NCBI RefSeq assembly: GCF_024281235.1
Contig: NZ_JAHWXY010000001.1
Location: forward strand, 496,001 to 560,000
Length of the DNA stretch: 64,000 nucleotides
Source of the DNA: Shinella daejeonensis
GTDB taxonomy: Bacteria > Pseudomonadota > Alphaproteobacteria > Rhizobiales > Rhizobiaceae
Direction of reading: 5' to 3'
In this document: positions 35,374-44,447 of the stretch, one piece after another
How positions within the stretch are numbered: the first letter of the stretch is position 1
How the letters are laid out: every line of letters starts with the position of its first letter
Notes under the pieces: generated by a model
Database searches by the model: none
Told to the model about the DNA's origin: nothing
The model's input: only the letters and a program-made list of their open reading frames with translations
Made by a program: the position numbers and the translations under genes

Positions 35374-35880
35374 ATGTCGCAGAAAACGAACCGGGCGAAA
35401 CGCCTGACGCCGATCGCCGTTCTCATGGCTGTCTTCTCCGCCCTGCCCGCCGCCGCCGAGACCGTGGGCAAGGTCGGCGTCGACTGGATCGGCAACGACA
35501 TCTATGTCGACGCGGTCACCGATCCCGAGGTCGAGGGCGTCACCTGCCACATCACCTATTTCGACCGCAGCGTCATCGACCGGCTGAAGAAGGGCAACTG
35601 GTTCGAGGATCCCTCGAACAACGCGATCGCCTGCCGGCAGAGGGGGCCGGTGACGGTCGGCGATATCGATCTGGGGAAAGGCGGAGAGGAGGTCTTCAAG
35701 TCCGGCCTGTCGCTGATCTGGAAGTCCCTGGTGGTCACCCGCATCTACGATCGCAAGAACGATACGCTCATCTATCTCGCCCATTCGCGGCAGGTCACCG
35801 AAGGTTCCGCGAAAATGTCGATCTCGACCGTGCCGCTCTACGGTGAAGCGGTCACCTGGAAGAACGGCAAGCCGGAATAA
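35374..35880 (+). CDS. creA: CreA family protein
   Basis: This 168-residue periplasmic protein has a signal peptide cut after about residue 29 (LPAAAETVGK). The conserved CreA block runs EVEGVTCHITYFDRS (Cys near 61), NAIACRQRGPV (Cys near 90) and VVTRIYDRKNDTLIYLAHSRQVTEGS. Function in E. coli is not settled. It lies 63 bp after the dipeptidase gene but appears unrelated to amino-sugar use. Confidence 0.93.
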   Translation: MSQKTNRAKRLTPIAVLMAVFSALPAAAETVGKVGVDWIGNDIYVDAVTDPEVEGVTCHITYFDRSVIDRLKKGNWFEDPSNNAIACRQRGPVTVGDIDLGKGGEEVFKSGLSLIWKSLVVTRIYDRKNDTLIYLAHSRQVTEGSAKMSISTVPLYGEAVTWKNGKPE

Positions 35881-36050
35881 GAGCACCTGATAAAACCTCC
35901 GGGCGGAGGATGGCCGAGGGATTCTCCTGCGTCCGCAAGGCGGCAACCGCAGTCGATGCCAGAGGTATCGGCGAGGATTGACGGCGCAGCAGGCGACCAA
36001 AAGAACCGGCCAGCCGTCCCCATGAGGTTTCATGGGGTGCTCCAGAAGAC

Positions 36051-36075
36051 GCCCCGGCCATCAACGGGCCGGGGC
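36051..36075 (-). terminator. GC-rich hairpin after the small exported protein gene
   Basis: GCCCCGGCC / GGCCGGGGC with a 7-base loop follows the stop of the minus-strand gene ending at 36106 and probably terminates it; on the minus strand it is followed by GTCTTCT, a weak T-tract. The rest of the 225-bp gap up to creA has a second short inverted repeat (36018-36037) and no gene. Confidence 0.55.
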
Positions 36076-36105
36076 GCGTTCCGGAATGAATCCTCGAGAA
36101 GACCA

Positions 36106-36459
36106 TTACTTGACGTAGACGATCCGGCTGCCGTCGGCGGCGGACTGGATGTCGACGACATTCTGGAGCTGGACGTTCTGCGCGGCAAGCGCTGCTTCCA
36201 GAGCCGGATCATTGGCGAGTTCGGCCTGGGTCTTTTCCACCTCGCCGGGCGTGTTCATCTTGCTCTGGAGGCGGTTGAGGTCGGCGCTCAGATTGCTGTC
36301 GCCTTCCATCGAACCGATGTTCACGACGCGGATGCTGTCGGTCGAAATCGCGCCGGTGCTCATCGTATCGGCGGGCATGGTTTCCTGCGCGTAGGCCACG
36401 CCGGCCAGCGGAGAAACCGCAAGCATCGACGAAACGACGAGTGTAACCATCTTGTTCAT
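36106..36459 (-). CDS. Small exported protein of unknown function
   Basis: This 117-residue protein has a signal peptide (MNKMVTLVVSSMLAVSPLAGVAYA, cut near AYAQE) and an acidic mature part of about 93 residues, with VEKTQAELANDPALEAALAAQNV and a conserved-looking end ADGSRIVYVK. I recognise no named family, though rhizobia often carry small periplasmic proteins of this shape. The ATG at 36459 follows GGAGA. It is likely monocistronic. Confidence 0.75.
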   Translation of the reverse strand: MNKMVTLVVSSMLAVSPLAGVAYAQETMPADTMSTGAISTDSIRVVNIGSMEGDSNLSADLNRLQSKMNTPGEVEKTQAELANDPALEAALAAQNVQLQNVVDIQSAADGSRIVYVK

Positions 36460-36630
36460 GACAATCTCCATTGGTTTCCAGGTGCGGAAAGCAATGGAAA
36501 AACGACGACAAGCCCGGACGGTTCCCATAAATTTACGGAAACTGCCGATTGTTACCACATGGTAATCTTCCATCACGTTGACGTGAACCGCCTGAAGCCG
36601 GCGGTTCACGCATCAGGAAGAGCCCGATCG

Positions 36631-37095
36631 TCAGGCGGCCTGGGCGAGTTCGTCCGCGATGACGGTATCCAGATTGAGGAAGCAGACCATCGACTTCTCC
36701 AGTGCAACGATGCCGCGGCAGAAGGCGCGCTGGGCTTCGGGAATGATCTCCGGCGGCGGTTGCAGGTCCTCGGCGCGAATGGTCATCATGTCCGAGACCT
36801 GCTCGACCAGAAGCCCCACGAGCTTTCCGGCGATGTCGGTGACGATGATCGCCGACCGTTCCGACGGCTCCGTCATCTTCATGCCGAGCCGGCAGGCCAT
36901 GTCGATGACCGGGATGACCGCACCGCGCAGGTTGATGAGACCGAGCACGTAGGACGGCGTGTGCGGCATCGGCGTCACGGGGGCCCATCCGCGGATTTCC
37001 CGGATGGCCATGATGTCGATGCAGAACTCCTGGTCCGCAAGGTGAAAGGAGACGATCTCGAGATAGTCGCCGGACTGCTTGATGGCATTGGACAT
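36631..37095 (-). CDS. cheW: CheW-like chemotaxis coupling protein
   Basis: This 154-residue single-domain CheW homologue links receptors to CheA. Visible blocks are YLEIVSFHLADQEFCIDIMAIREIRGW, TPSYVLGLINLRGAVIPVIDM, the SAIIV strand and the end VCFLNLDTVI. It stands alone, with no cheA, receptor or cheY in the window, so it may serve a receptor array encoded elsewhere. The open frame runs far upstream, but only the ATG at 37095 starts the domain at its normal N-terminus. Confidence 0.93.
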   Translation of the reverse strand: MSNAIKQSGDYLEIVSFHLADQEFCIDIMAIREIRGWAPVTPMPHTPSYVLGLINLRGAVIPVIDMACRLGMKMTEPSERSAIIVTDIAGKLVGLLVEQVSDMMTIRAEDLQPPPEIIPEAQRAFCRGIVALEKSMVCFLNLDTVIADELAQAA

Positions 37096-37272
37096 AACTG
37101 GAACTCTTCCCGGATGCATGAATTTTGATGAACCGTGCCAAAGATACATTAACAAAGCCTGAGGAAAGGCCGCTAAAGCTGGCGATCGCCGCTGCCGGAG
37201 CCCTTTGGCCCGGCACCGCCGCACCCGCCGGCGGGCATTTTCATTCCCGGCTTTCGACGCTATAGTGACGGC

Positions 37273-37431
37273 ATGAACAGAACCGGCCCATCGCTTGCCC
37301 TGCTTTCCCTCGCCCTGCTTGCCGCGGGCGCCGGCGGCGCGCTTCTCGCGGCCGCCTTTTCCGGCTGGATCGAGCACGGGTCCGCGATCTTCCTCAGCCT
37401 TGCCGAATCCGGTCTTGCCTGGTGCCTGTAA
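37273..37431 (+). CDS. Probable 52-residue small membrane protein
   Basis: An ATG at 37273 opens a 52-codon frame ending TAA at 37431. The peptide has a hydrophobic N-terminal half (residues 7-31, LALLSLALLAAGAGGALLAAAF), then GWIEHGSAIFLSLAESGLAWCL. It lies 145 bp upstream of the SCO1-like gene on the same strand. The ending in Trp-Cys-Leu and the signal-anchor shape suggest a real small membrane protein, possibly part of the SCO1 unit, but I cannot name a family. Confidence 0.5.
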   Translation: MNRTGPSLALLSLALLAAGAGGALLAAAFSGWIEHGSAIFLSLAESGLAWCL

Positions 37432-37576
37432 TGCCGTGCTTGCGGCAATTGGCGCCTTTTCCGGTCCTTGCAAAAAGCCTATGGAACAGGCAGCCCGCAG
37501 CGTGGCGCCGGCAAAGCCTGACAGGCCGACGTAAAGCCTGACGGGTGAAGGCCTGCCGCATTTCCGAAGGATAGCC

Positions 37577-38176
37577 ATGAAAACCGTACGCCTCACCCTC
37601 TGGATCGCCGTTGCCCTCGTCGCGGCCCTTCTCGGCTGGCTGACGCTGGAAATGACCCGCTCGAACCAGGCGACGGCCGAAGGCCCCTTCGGCGTGCCTT
37701 TCCAGCTTGTGGCCCAGGATGGATCACCGATCACCGAAAAGGCGTTCACCGGCAAGCCGTCCGCCCTGTTCTTCGGCTTCACCCATTGCCCGGAAGTCTG
37801 CCCGACCACGCTGTTCGAGCTGGACGGCTGGCTCAACAAGGTCGATCCCGACGGCTCGAAGCTCCAGGCCTATTTCGTGACCGTGGATCCCGAGCGCGAC
37901 ACGCCGGAGATCGTCGGCCAATACGTCGGAAACGTCTCCAAGCGCATCACCGCCATTTCCGGCGCGCCGCAGGACGTTCTCGCCATGGCCAAGGGGTTCC
38001 GCGTCTATTACCGCAAGGTGCCGCTCGACGAGAAGAAGCCCGACGGCGACTACACGATGGATCACACCGCATCGGTCTTCCTGCTCGATTCGCAAGGGCG
38101 GTTCCGCGGCACGATCGCCTATGGCGAAAATGCCGAGGTCGCCGAGCAGAAGCTCGCCAATCTCTCCGAAAAATAG
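37577..38176 (+). CDS. SCO1/SenC family copper-delivery protein
   Basis: This 199-residue membrane-anchored thioredoxin-fold protein acts in delivery of copper to the CuA centre of cytochrome c oxidase. One N-terminal membrane segment (residues 6-25) is followed by FFGFTHCPEVCPTT with the copper-binding Cys71 and Cys75, and by the third ligand His163 in MDHTASVFLLD. The full SCO plan is present. No cytochrome oxidase genes are in the window. Confidence 0.94.
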   Translation: MKTVRLTLWIAVALVAALLGWLTLEMTRSNQATAEGPFGVPFQLVAQDGSPITEKAFTGKPSALFFGFTHCPEVCPTTLFELDGWLNKVDPDGSKLQAYFVTVDPERDTPEIVGQYVGNVSKRITAISGAPQDVLAMAKGFRVYYRKVPLDEKKPDGDYTMDHTASVFLLDSQGRFRGTIAYGENAEVAEQKLANLSEK

Positions 38177-38281
38177 CGCAACCGGCAGGAACGCCGGAAC
38201 CCGCGCAGGACGGCCCGCCCGGCTTTGACCGCGGGCCACCCGCCGTGCTAGGCGGACGCCAGCGCAACAGGGACCGCCACC

Positions 38282-39160
38282 GTGAGCGAAATCCGCCTCT
38301 ATACCTCGACGACCGAAAAGGATGCCGGGGCGATTCTCGATCTTCTGACGGATGCCTTCGAGGAAGAGGGCTACGCCATCGCCACCATGGAGGTCGACGA
38401 GAAGAACGACGTCTGGGAAGCCTCGGTCTACCTGATGACGAGCGAGGCGGAGGCGATAGGCGAACGGTTCGCCGCCCTGCTCGCCGCCCCCTTCCCCGGC
38501 CTTTCGATCGAGCGCGAGGTGCTGCCGGACGTCGACTGGATCGCGCTGTCGCTCGAAGGGCTGAAACCGGTACGGGCCGGACGCTTCGTGGTGCACGGCT
38601 CGCATGACCGCGGCGCCGTGCGGGCCGGCGAGATCGCCATCGAGATCGACGCCGGACAGGCCTTTGGCACCGGTCATCACGGCACGACGGCCGGCTGTCT
38701 CGAAATGATCGCCGGCGTTCTGCGCTCGCGCAAGATCCGGCGCGTGCTCGATCTCGGCACCGGCAGCGGCGTTCTGGCGATCGCCGCGCGCAAGTTCGCG
38801 CCCGTCCGCGTGCTGGCGACCGATATCGATCCGGTCGCCACGAAGGTCGCCCGCGAGAACGTCCGCCTCAACGGCATCACCTCGGATATCACGCTCGAGA
38901 CCGCGCCGGGTTTCCATTCCACGGCCTTCCGCCGGCACGGACCGTTCGATCTGATCATCGCCAATATCCTCGCCCGGCCCCTGATGCGCATGGCTCCCCG
39001 GCTGGCCGCCGAACTTGCGCCGGGCGGCCACGTCATCCTGTCGGGCATTCTCGCCGAACAGCGCTGGAAGGTGCTCGCCGCCTATAACGGCGCGGGCCTG
39101 CGCCATGTGCGCACGATCTGGCGCGACGGCTGGGTCACCATTCACCTCGATCGCAACTGA
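38282..39160 (+). CDS. prmA: Ribosomal protein L11 methyltransferase
   Basis: This 292-residue SAM-dependent enzyme trimethylates L11 amino groups. The SAM-binding block is RVLDLGTGSGVLAIAARKF near residue 155, followed by ATDIDPVATKVARENVRLNG, and the substrate loop is IANILARPLM. GQAFGTGHHGTTAGCLE just before the fold is typical of PrmA. The start codon is GTG at 38282. It ends 9 bp from the 3' end of a convergent small-RNA candidate. Confidence 0.94.
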   Translation: MSEIRLYTSTTEKDAGAILDLLTDAFEEEGYAIATMEVDEKNDVWEASVYLMTSEAEAIGERFAALLAAPFPGLSIEREVLPDVDWIALSLEGLKPVRAGRFVVHGSHDRGAVRAGEIAIEIDAGQAFGTGHHGTTAGCLEMIAGVLRSRKIRRVLDLGTGSGVLAIAARKFAPVRVLATDIDPVATKVARENVRLNGITSDITLETAPGFHSTAFRRHGPFDLIIANILARPLMRMAPRLAAELAPGGHVILSGILAEQRWKVLAAYNGAGLRHVRTIWRDGWVTIHLDRN

Positions 39161-39168
39161 GCGGGAAC

Positions 39169-39201
39169 AAAAAAGAAAGGCGGTGCCAGAGGCACCGCCT
39201 T
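39169..39201 (-). terminator. Rho-independent terminator of the small RNA candidate
   Basis: AAGGCGGTGCC-TCT-GGCACCGCCTT in minus-strand sense is followed by TTTCTTTTTT. The T-tract exists only on the minus strand, so it ends a minus-strand transcript rather than prmA. Confidence 0.85.
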
Positions 39202-39325
39202 CGGACCGGAAACCCGGCCTTGCCCGCGAGCTGAGGAGGAGGAGTGCTCAAGCGGGCCTATGCATTCCGAACGTCTTCCCGGAGGAGGGAGGAGGAGTGA
39301 CCGGCAAGACGCCTGATCGGAATGC
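39169..39325 (-). ncRNA. Candidate three-hairpin small RNA with anti-Shine-Dalgarno loops
   Basis: On the minus strand three stem-loops follow each other. Hairpin 1 (39262-39325) pairs GCATTCCG with CGGAATGC and CGTCTT with AAGACG, and presents ACTCCTCCTCCCTCCT in its loop. Hairpin 2 (39222-39257) pairs GCCCGC/GCGGGC and GAGC/GCTC, with loop ACTCCTCCTCCTCA. Hairpin 3 is a strong intrinsic terminator. Unpaired CTCCTCC is complementary to ribosome binding sites, and this architecture recalls the alphaproteobacterial anti-SD small RNAs such as the alpha-r14 family. The 5' end and promoter are not defined; an upstream TATAAG near 39431 is one -10 option. The rest of the prmA-pepP gap (to 39663) shows no convincing gene. 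Confidence 0.7.
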
Positions 39326-39663
39326 CTAGCTTTTTCTCCACGTCTGCGAGATCTTCCAAGCAAGATGTAAAGCGTTGACTTTCCATCTCTTTTTCTTGAA
39401 GCGCATCTCGCGTTCGCTTCGATGAGGGCCTTATAAAGGATTCGCGCCGAAGGGACAGCATTTTTCGGGCATGGGAGCCATGCAATGAATGCATACGTCC
39501 GGCATCAGCGACGGACGGGGCAGTCCTTCCCCTGAAAACGCCGGCGGAGAACCCGTCTTGCGACGCGACTGCGGGCCGCTATTCCCCTGCGCGGGCGTTT
39601 CCTCGCCCGCACCGATGCGATAGATTGCCGGCAAGATTCACCAGTCCCCCGGAAGTTTCCCCC

Positions 39664-41499
39664 ATGTTCCAGAGTTTCGACGTCACCTCCACGTCCCGGT
39701 TCGGCCGCGAGCGCGCCGATGCTCTCCGCGCCACCTTCGACGGCCTCGGCATCGACGGCTTTCTGGTGCCCCGCGCCGATGAATATCAGGGCGAATACGT
39801 GCCGGCATCGGCCGAGCGGCTCGCCTGGCTCACCGGCTTCACCGGATCGGCCGGCATCGCGCTGGTGACGCGCGATCAGGCGGTCGTTTTCGTCGATGGC
39901 CGTTATGTCACGCAGCTTGCCGAACAGGTGGACGGCAGCGTTTTCACCGGCGGCGACCTTGTCGACGAACCGCCGCACCTCTGGCTGCCGAAACACGCGC
40001 CGAAGGATTTTCGGCTCGGCATCGATCCGTGGCTGCATACGGGCGCGGAAGTGCGGCGGCTGGAAAAGGCGCTGGCCGCCGTCGACGGCGCGCTCGTTTT
40101 CCTGCCCCACAATCCGCTCGACCGCCTCTGGACCGGCCGGCCGGCCGAACCGCTCGGCGCCATCGCCATCCAGACGGTCGACCATGCCGGAGAGCTTGCC
40201 GGCGACAAGCTTGCCCGGATGGCCGAAGCCACGCGGGCGGCCGGCGCCGATGCGCTCGCGGTCACCGATCCCTCCTCGATTGCCTGGATCTTCAATATCC
40301 GCGGCAGCGACGTGCCGCACACCCCGCATCCGCTTGCCCGCGCCATCCTTCCCGCCGAGGGCCGCCCGCAAATTTTCCTCGACAAGCGCAAGACCGGCAT
40401 CGAGCAGGAAGCCTATCTGACGCAGTTTTCCGACATGCTGCCGCCCGCCCGCTTCGACGGCGAGATCGCCGCCCTCGCCGAGGCGGGACGCCGCATCCTG
40501 ATCGACCCCGACCACGCACCCTTCGCGCTTGCCGAGGCGATCCGCCGCAAGGGCGGAACACCCGTCGAGGGAGCCGACCCCGCCCGCCTGCCGCGCGCCT
40601 GCAAGAACGCCGTCGAGCTGGAAGGCTCCGCCCGCGCCCATCTTCAGGACGGCGCGGCGATGGTCGAATTCCTGGCCTGGCTCGACGGCACGGAACCCGG
40701 CTCCCAGACGGAGATCGCGGTCACGAAAAAGCTGGAGGACCTGCGCCGCGAGGTCGGCGAGCGGATGCAGAACCCGCTCAGGGACGTTTCCTTCGACACG
40801 ATCGCCGGCGCGGGCGCCCATGCCGCGATCATGCATTACCGGGTGACGACGGCCAGCGACGCGCGACTTGAAACCGGCACGCTGTTCCTGATCGATTCGG
40901 GTGCGCAATATATCAACGGCACGACGGATATCACCCGCACCGTCGCCATCGGCACGGTGCCGGAAGAGCAGAAACGCTTCTTCACGCTCGTCCTCAAGGG
41001 AATGATCGCCATCAGCGTCGCCCGTTTTCCGAAGGGCACGCGCGGCTGCGATCTCGATCCCCTCGCCCGCATCGCGCTGTGGAAGGCAGGCGTCGATTTC
41101 GCCCATGGCACCGGCCACGGGGTCGGGTCCTACCTTTCGGTGCACGAGGGGCCGCAGCGCATTTCCCGCCTGTCGACGCAGGAATTGCTCGCCGGCATGA
41201 TCCTTTCCAACGAGCCCGGCTACTATCGGCCCGGCAGCTTCGGTATCCGCATCGAAAATCTCGTCCATGTCCTGCCGGCCGCCCCAGTCGAGGGTGGCGA
41301 CATCGCCATGCTCGGCTTCGAAACGCTGACCTTCTGCCCCATCGACCGCCGTCTCATCCTGACGGACCTGCTGACGCAAGAGGAACTGGACTGGCTCAAC
41401 GCCTATCACGCCGAAACCCGGGAGAAGATTTCGCCTCTTCTCGCTTCGGCGGAAACGCGAGCCTGGCTGGACGCCGCGACCGCGCCGGTCAGCCGGTGA
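39664..41499 (+). CDS. pepP: Xaa-Pro aminopeptidase (aminopeptidase P, M24B)
   Basis: This 611-residue cytosolic metallopeptidase removes an N-terminal residue preceding proline. The long form has two creatinase-like N-terminal domains and a C-terminal pita-bread domain with metal ligands in FLIDSGAQYINGTTDITRT (two Asp), FAHGTGHGVGSYLSVHEGP (His) and LSNEPGYYRPGSFGIRIENL (Glu). The length fits the eukaryotic-like long APP found in alphaproteobacteria. The ATG at 39664 is preferred. Its 3' end overlaps the convergent azlD-like gene by 11 bp. Confidence 0.93.
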   Translation: MFQSFDVTSTSRFGRERADALRATFDGLGIDGFLVPRADEYQGEYVPASAERLAWLTGFTGSAGIALVTRDQAVVFVDGRYVTQLAEQVDGSVFTGGDLVDEPPHLWLPKHAPKDFRLGIDPWLHTGAEVRRLEKALAAVDGALVFLPHNPLDRLWTGRPAEPLGAIAIQTVDHAGELAGDKLARMAEATRAAGADALAVTDPSSIAWIFNIRGSDVPHTPHPLARAILPAEGRPQIFLDKRKTGIEQEAYLTQFSDMLPPARFDGEIAALAEAGRRILIDPDHAPFALAEAIRRKGGTPVEGADPARLPRACKNAVELEGSARAHLQDGAAMVEFLAWLDGTEPGSQTEIAVTKKLEDLRREVGERMQNPLRDVSFDTIAGAGAHAAIMHYRVTTASDARLETGTLFLIDSGAQYINGTTDITRTVAIGTVPEEQKRFFTLVLKGMIAISVARFPKGTRGCDLDPLARIALWKAGVDFAHGTGHGVGSYLSVHEGPQRISRLSTQELLAGMILSNEPGYYRPGSFGIRIENLVHVLPAAPVEGGDIAMLGFETLTFCPIDRRLILTDLLTQEELDWLNAYHAETREKISPLLASAETRAWLDAATAPVSR

Positions 41500-41803
41500 C
41501 GAACTGCCGGAAGACCATCACCGCCACCCAGCCGATCGCCAGCATCGCCATGGTGCCGGTGCGCATGCCGGCGACGAGGGCGACAAGGATGGCGAAGGCC
41601 ATATCGATCCCGCCCGTCACGGCGGCCGGGACGACGAGCGTCGTCAGGACGGCGGCAGGCACGGCGCTGAGCGCTGCTTCCATGCGCGGCGGAATGCGCT
41701 TCATGCGGGTGATCAGCACATAGCCGCCGAACCGCGTCGCATAGGTGGCAAGCGCGGCACAGACGATGAGCCATACCATATCGGGACGAAACAGCGTCTC
41801 CAT
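41489..41803 (-). CDS. AzlD-type branched-chain amino acid export small subunit
   Basis: This 104-residue membrane protein has three to four membrane segments and the family features YATRFGGYVLI and VPAAVLTTLVVPAAV. AzlD proteins pair with AzlC to export branched-chain amino acids or analogues such as azaleucine. It starts 2 bp after the AzlC-like stop codon, so the two are co-translated. Confidence 0.9.
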   Translation of the reverse strand: METLFRPDMVWLIVCAALATYATRFGGYVLITRMKRIPPRMEAALSAVPAAVLTTLVVPAAVTGGIDMAFAILVALVAGMRTGTMAMLAIGWVAVMVFRQFVTG

Positions 41804-41805
41804 CG

Positions 41806-42540
41806 TCACGCCTCCCCTTTCACGGGCAGGCCGACGGGCTCCTCCGCCTCGCCGCCATCCGTCGGCAGCAGCGCGGCGACCGTAATGCCGGCGAGCGCGC
41901 CCAGGCTCACATGCCAGGGCGAGCCGACGAAATGCAGCGCCGCCACCGAGCCGACGCCGGAGGCGAACACCACCGGCAGGAAATTCGCGCGGCTGCGGAA
42001 GCCGAGGACCAGCCCCATGAAATAGATCGGCAGCAACACGTCGATACCGATGGCCCTGGGATCGCCGATCAGGTTCCCGAGCACTCCGCCGAGAACCGTC
42101 AGGAGCAGCCAAGGCAGATAGACGCTGATGCCGAGCGTCATGTACCAGACGAAACTGACCCGCACGCCGCTTTCGCCGCGCCGCTCCGCCTCGGCGAAAA
42201 GCGGATCGATCAGCAGGAAGAAACCGGCAAGCTTCTGGCCGAGCGTGAAATGCCGGATATGACGGGCGATGGCCGCCGAATAGAGCACATGGCGAAAATT
42301 CACCGCGAAGATCGAAAGAATGATCAGCCAGGGCGCGACATTATGGTTGAACAGTTCGACGCCGACGAGCTGGCTTGCCCCGGCATAGACGATGGCGCTC
42401 ATCAGCGTCGCTTCGGCGATGGTCAGCCCGTTGTCGACCGCGACCGCCCCGAACAATACGGCGAAAGGCCCGGCCGAAACGGCCACGGCCAGACCGCGCC
42501 GCAACGCATCGCGAATTTCCGCTGATCTTTCCGAAGACAT
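41806..42540 (-). CDS. AzlC-type branched-chain amino acid exporter large subunit
   Basis: This 244-residue membrane protein of the LIV-E group has the conserved opening GPFAVLFGAVAVDNGLTIAEATLMSAIVYAGASQ and NFRHVLYSAAIARHI. Several membrane helices are evident. The C-terminal about 15 residues (EEPVGLPVKGEA) are a short hydrophilic tail. It forms an operon with the AzlD-like gene. Confidence 0.92.
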   Translation of the reverse strand: MSSERSAEIRDALRRGLAVAVSAGPFAVLFGAVAVDNGLTIAEATLMSAIVYAGASQLVGVELFNHNVAPWLIILSIFAVNFRHVLYSAAIARHIRHFTLGQKLAGFFLLIDPLFAEAERRGESGVRVSFVWYMTLGISVYLPWLLLTVLGGVLGNLIGDPRAIGIDVLLPIYFMGLVLGFRSRANFLPVVFASGVGSVAALHFVGSPWHVSLGALAGITVAALLPTDGGEAEEPVGLPVKGEA

Positions 42541-42666
42541 CGATACGCCCTATGGTGAACGGTCACAGCCATAGAGCAGGCCCCGGCCCACCACAATCCA
42601 ATTGGCTTGATGGATGGATCAGGGACACTGATCCGTCCGGCTCCGGTCGGCCCATGCCTTGAAGCC

Positions 42667-43491
42667 TCACCCCTTGTGCGGCTGGAACGTATGCTCCGGC
42701 CCGGGGAAGCTGCGGGCCTTGACCTCTTCCGCATATGTCGCGACCGCCTCGCTGATTTCCGGCGCGAGATTGGCGAAACGCTTCACGAAGCGCGGCTTGA
42801 AATCGGTGAAGATGCCGAGCACGTCGTCGATCACCAGAACCTGCCCGTCGCAGGCCGGCGATGCGCCGATCCCGATGGTCGGCGTCTTGATCGTGCCCGT
42901 GATTTCCTTCGCCAGCGGCTCGACCGTTCCCTCGATGACGATGGCGAAAGCGCCGGCCTCGTCGAGCGCCACGGCGTCGCGGCGGATCTTGTCGGCCTCC
43001 TTGTCGCTCCGGCCGAGCGAGCGATAGCCACCGGTCGTATTGATGAGCTGCGGCATCAATCCGACATGACCGAGGACCGGAATGCCGCGCTGCGTCAGGA
43101 AATGCACCGTCTCGGCCATTTCCGCGCCGCCTTCCAGCTTGATCGCGCTGCACCCCGTCTCCTTGAGCACGCGGGCGGCGCTGCGGAACGCGAGTTCCCG
43201 GGATTCCTGGTAGGATCCGAACGGCAGGTCGACCACCACGCAGGCGTGGGACGACCCCCGCATGACGGCCTGACCATGGGCGATCATCATCTCGATCGTT
43301 ACGCCGACCGTGGAATCGAGGCCGTAAAGCACCATGCCGAGCGAATCGCCGACCAGCATGAAATCCACATGCGGATCGAGCAGCTTGGCGATCGGCGTCG
43401 TATAGGCGGTGAGGCTGACGATCGGCCGCTCGCCCTTGAGCGCCGTGATGTCGGTCGGGGCAAGCCGGCGTTTGGCTGTGTGTACACTCAT
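42667..43491 (-). CDS. panB: 3-methyl-2-oxobutanoate hydroxymethyltransferase
   Basis: This 274-residue enzyme makes ketopantoate from ketoisovalerate and methylene-tetrahydrofolate in pantothenate synthesis. Family blocks are visible: [27 protein letters not shown] (metal-binding Asp), [20 protein letters not shown] and [17 protein letters not shown]. The first gene of the pair, panC, ends one base before its start, so both are one operon. Confidence 0.96.
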   Translation of the reverse strand: MSVHTAKRRLAPTDITALKGERPIVSLTAYTTPIAKLLDPHVDFMLVGDSLGMVLYGLDSTVGVTIEMMIAHGQAVMRGSSHACVVVDLPFGSYQESRELAFRSAARVLKETGCSAIKLEGGAEMAETVHFLTQRGIPVLGHVGLMPQLINTTGGYRSLGRSDKEADKIRRDAVALDEAGAFAIVIEGTVEPLAKEITGTIKTPTIGIGASPACDGQVLVIDDVLGIFTDFKPRFVKRFANLAPEISEAVATYAEEVKARSFPGPEHTFQPHKG

Positions 43492-43492
43492 C

Positions 43493-44368
43493 TCAAGCCA
43501 CCTTCGCGGTTGTCGTGGGTTGCGGGCCGATCACCCGGTTGTCAAGAAGACGCGTGCCGCCGAAACGGACGAAGAGCAACAGCAGCGCCGGCCGGTCGCC
43601 GACGCACGGGATTTCGGACAGCGTATCGGGATCGCACAGCGCCACCACCTCCGGATCGGCCAGCGGCTCGGCGCGGATGAAGGCGGTAACGGCCGCCTCG
43701 ACGCGGCGCGGATCGGTCTCACCGGCGGCGATCAGCCGCTCCGCCTCATCGAGCGCCCGCGGCACGATGGAAGCGGCGGCGCGCTCGTCGGGCGAAAGAT
43801 AGACATTGCGGGAAGAGCAGGCGAGCCCGTCGGCCTCGCGCACCGTCGCCACCCCGACGACGGTCACGGGCTGGGCGAGATCCTCCGCCATCCGCCGGAT
43901 GATGGCGAGCTGCTGGTAATCCTTCTCGCCGAAATAGGCGCGGTCTGGCTGCGCGATGTTGAACAGCTTGCTGACGACGGTCGCAACGCCGGCGAAATGG
44001 CCCGGACGCACGGAGCCTTCCAGCTTCGCGCCGAGCGCCGGCACGTCGACCACCGTTTCCATCGGGCGCGGATACATGTCGCCGACGCCGGGCGCGAAAA
44101 GAAAGTCCACCCCACCGGCCTCCAGCAGCGCCTGATCGCGCGGCAGGTCGCGCGGATAGCGCGCCAGATCCTCGTTGGCGCCGAATTGCAGGGGATTGAC
44201 GAAGATCGTCGCCACCACGACGTCGTTTTCGGCGCGCGCGCGCCGCACCAGTTCCATATGGCCGACATGCAGATAGCCCATCGTCGGCACCAGGCCGATG
44301 CTGCGGCCGCCGCGCCGGTGCGGCGTCAACGCCGCGCGCAGGTCCGCGATGGTGGTGAAGGTCTGCAT
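43493..44368 (-). CDS. panC: Pantothenate synthetase (pantoate-beta-alanine ligase)
   Basis: This 291-residue adenylate-forming enzyme joins pantoate and beta-alanine. It shows the HIGH-type motif [13 protein letters not shown] (residues 29-41), [28 protein letters not shown] and the KMSKS-like [12 protein letters not shown]. It is the promoter-proximal gene of panC-panB. Upstream lies the repeat-rich region shared with the divergent DEAD-box helicase. Confidence 0.96.
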   Translation of the reverse strand: MQTFTTIADLRAALTPHRRGGRSIGLVPTMGYLHVGHMELVRRARAENDVVVATIFVNPLQFGANEDLARYPRDLPRDQALLEAGGVDFLFAPGVGDMYPRPMETVVDVPALGAKLEGSVRPGHFAGVATVVSKLFNIAQPDRAYFGEKDYQQLAIIRRMAEDLAQPVTVVGVATVREADGLACSSRNVYLSPDERAAASIVPRALDEAERLIAAGETDPRRVEAAVTAFIRAEPLADPEVVALCDPDTLSEIPCVGDRPALLLLFVRFGGTRLLDNRVIGPQPTTTAKVA

Positions 44369-44447
44369 CGGCGGTTTCTCCTTGCCCTCTCCCGACGATC
44401 GCGCCCCGCGATCGGCGCAACGGTCCCTCCGGGCAGCGGCGTTTTAT

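Noticed and set aside
39258-39494. Minus-strand 78-codon frame (or a 42-codon part from 39386)
   Set aside because: It covers hairpin 1 of the small RNA candidate and its C/T-rich loops; no ribosome site, and RNA structure explains the sequence better.
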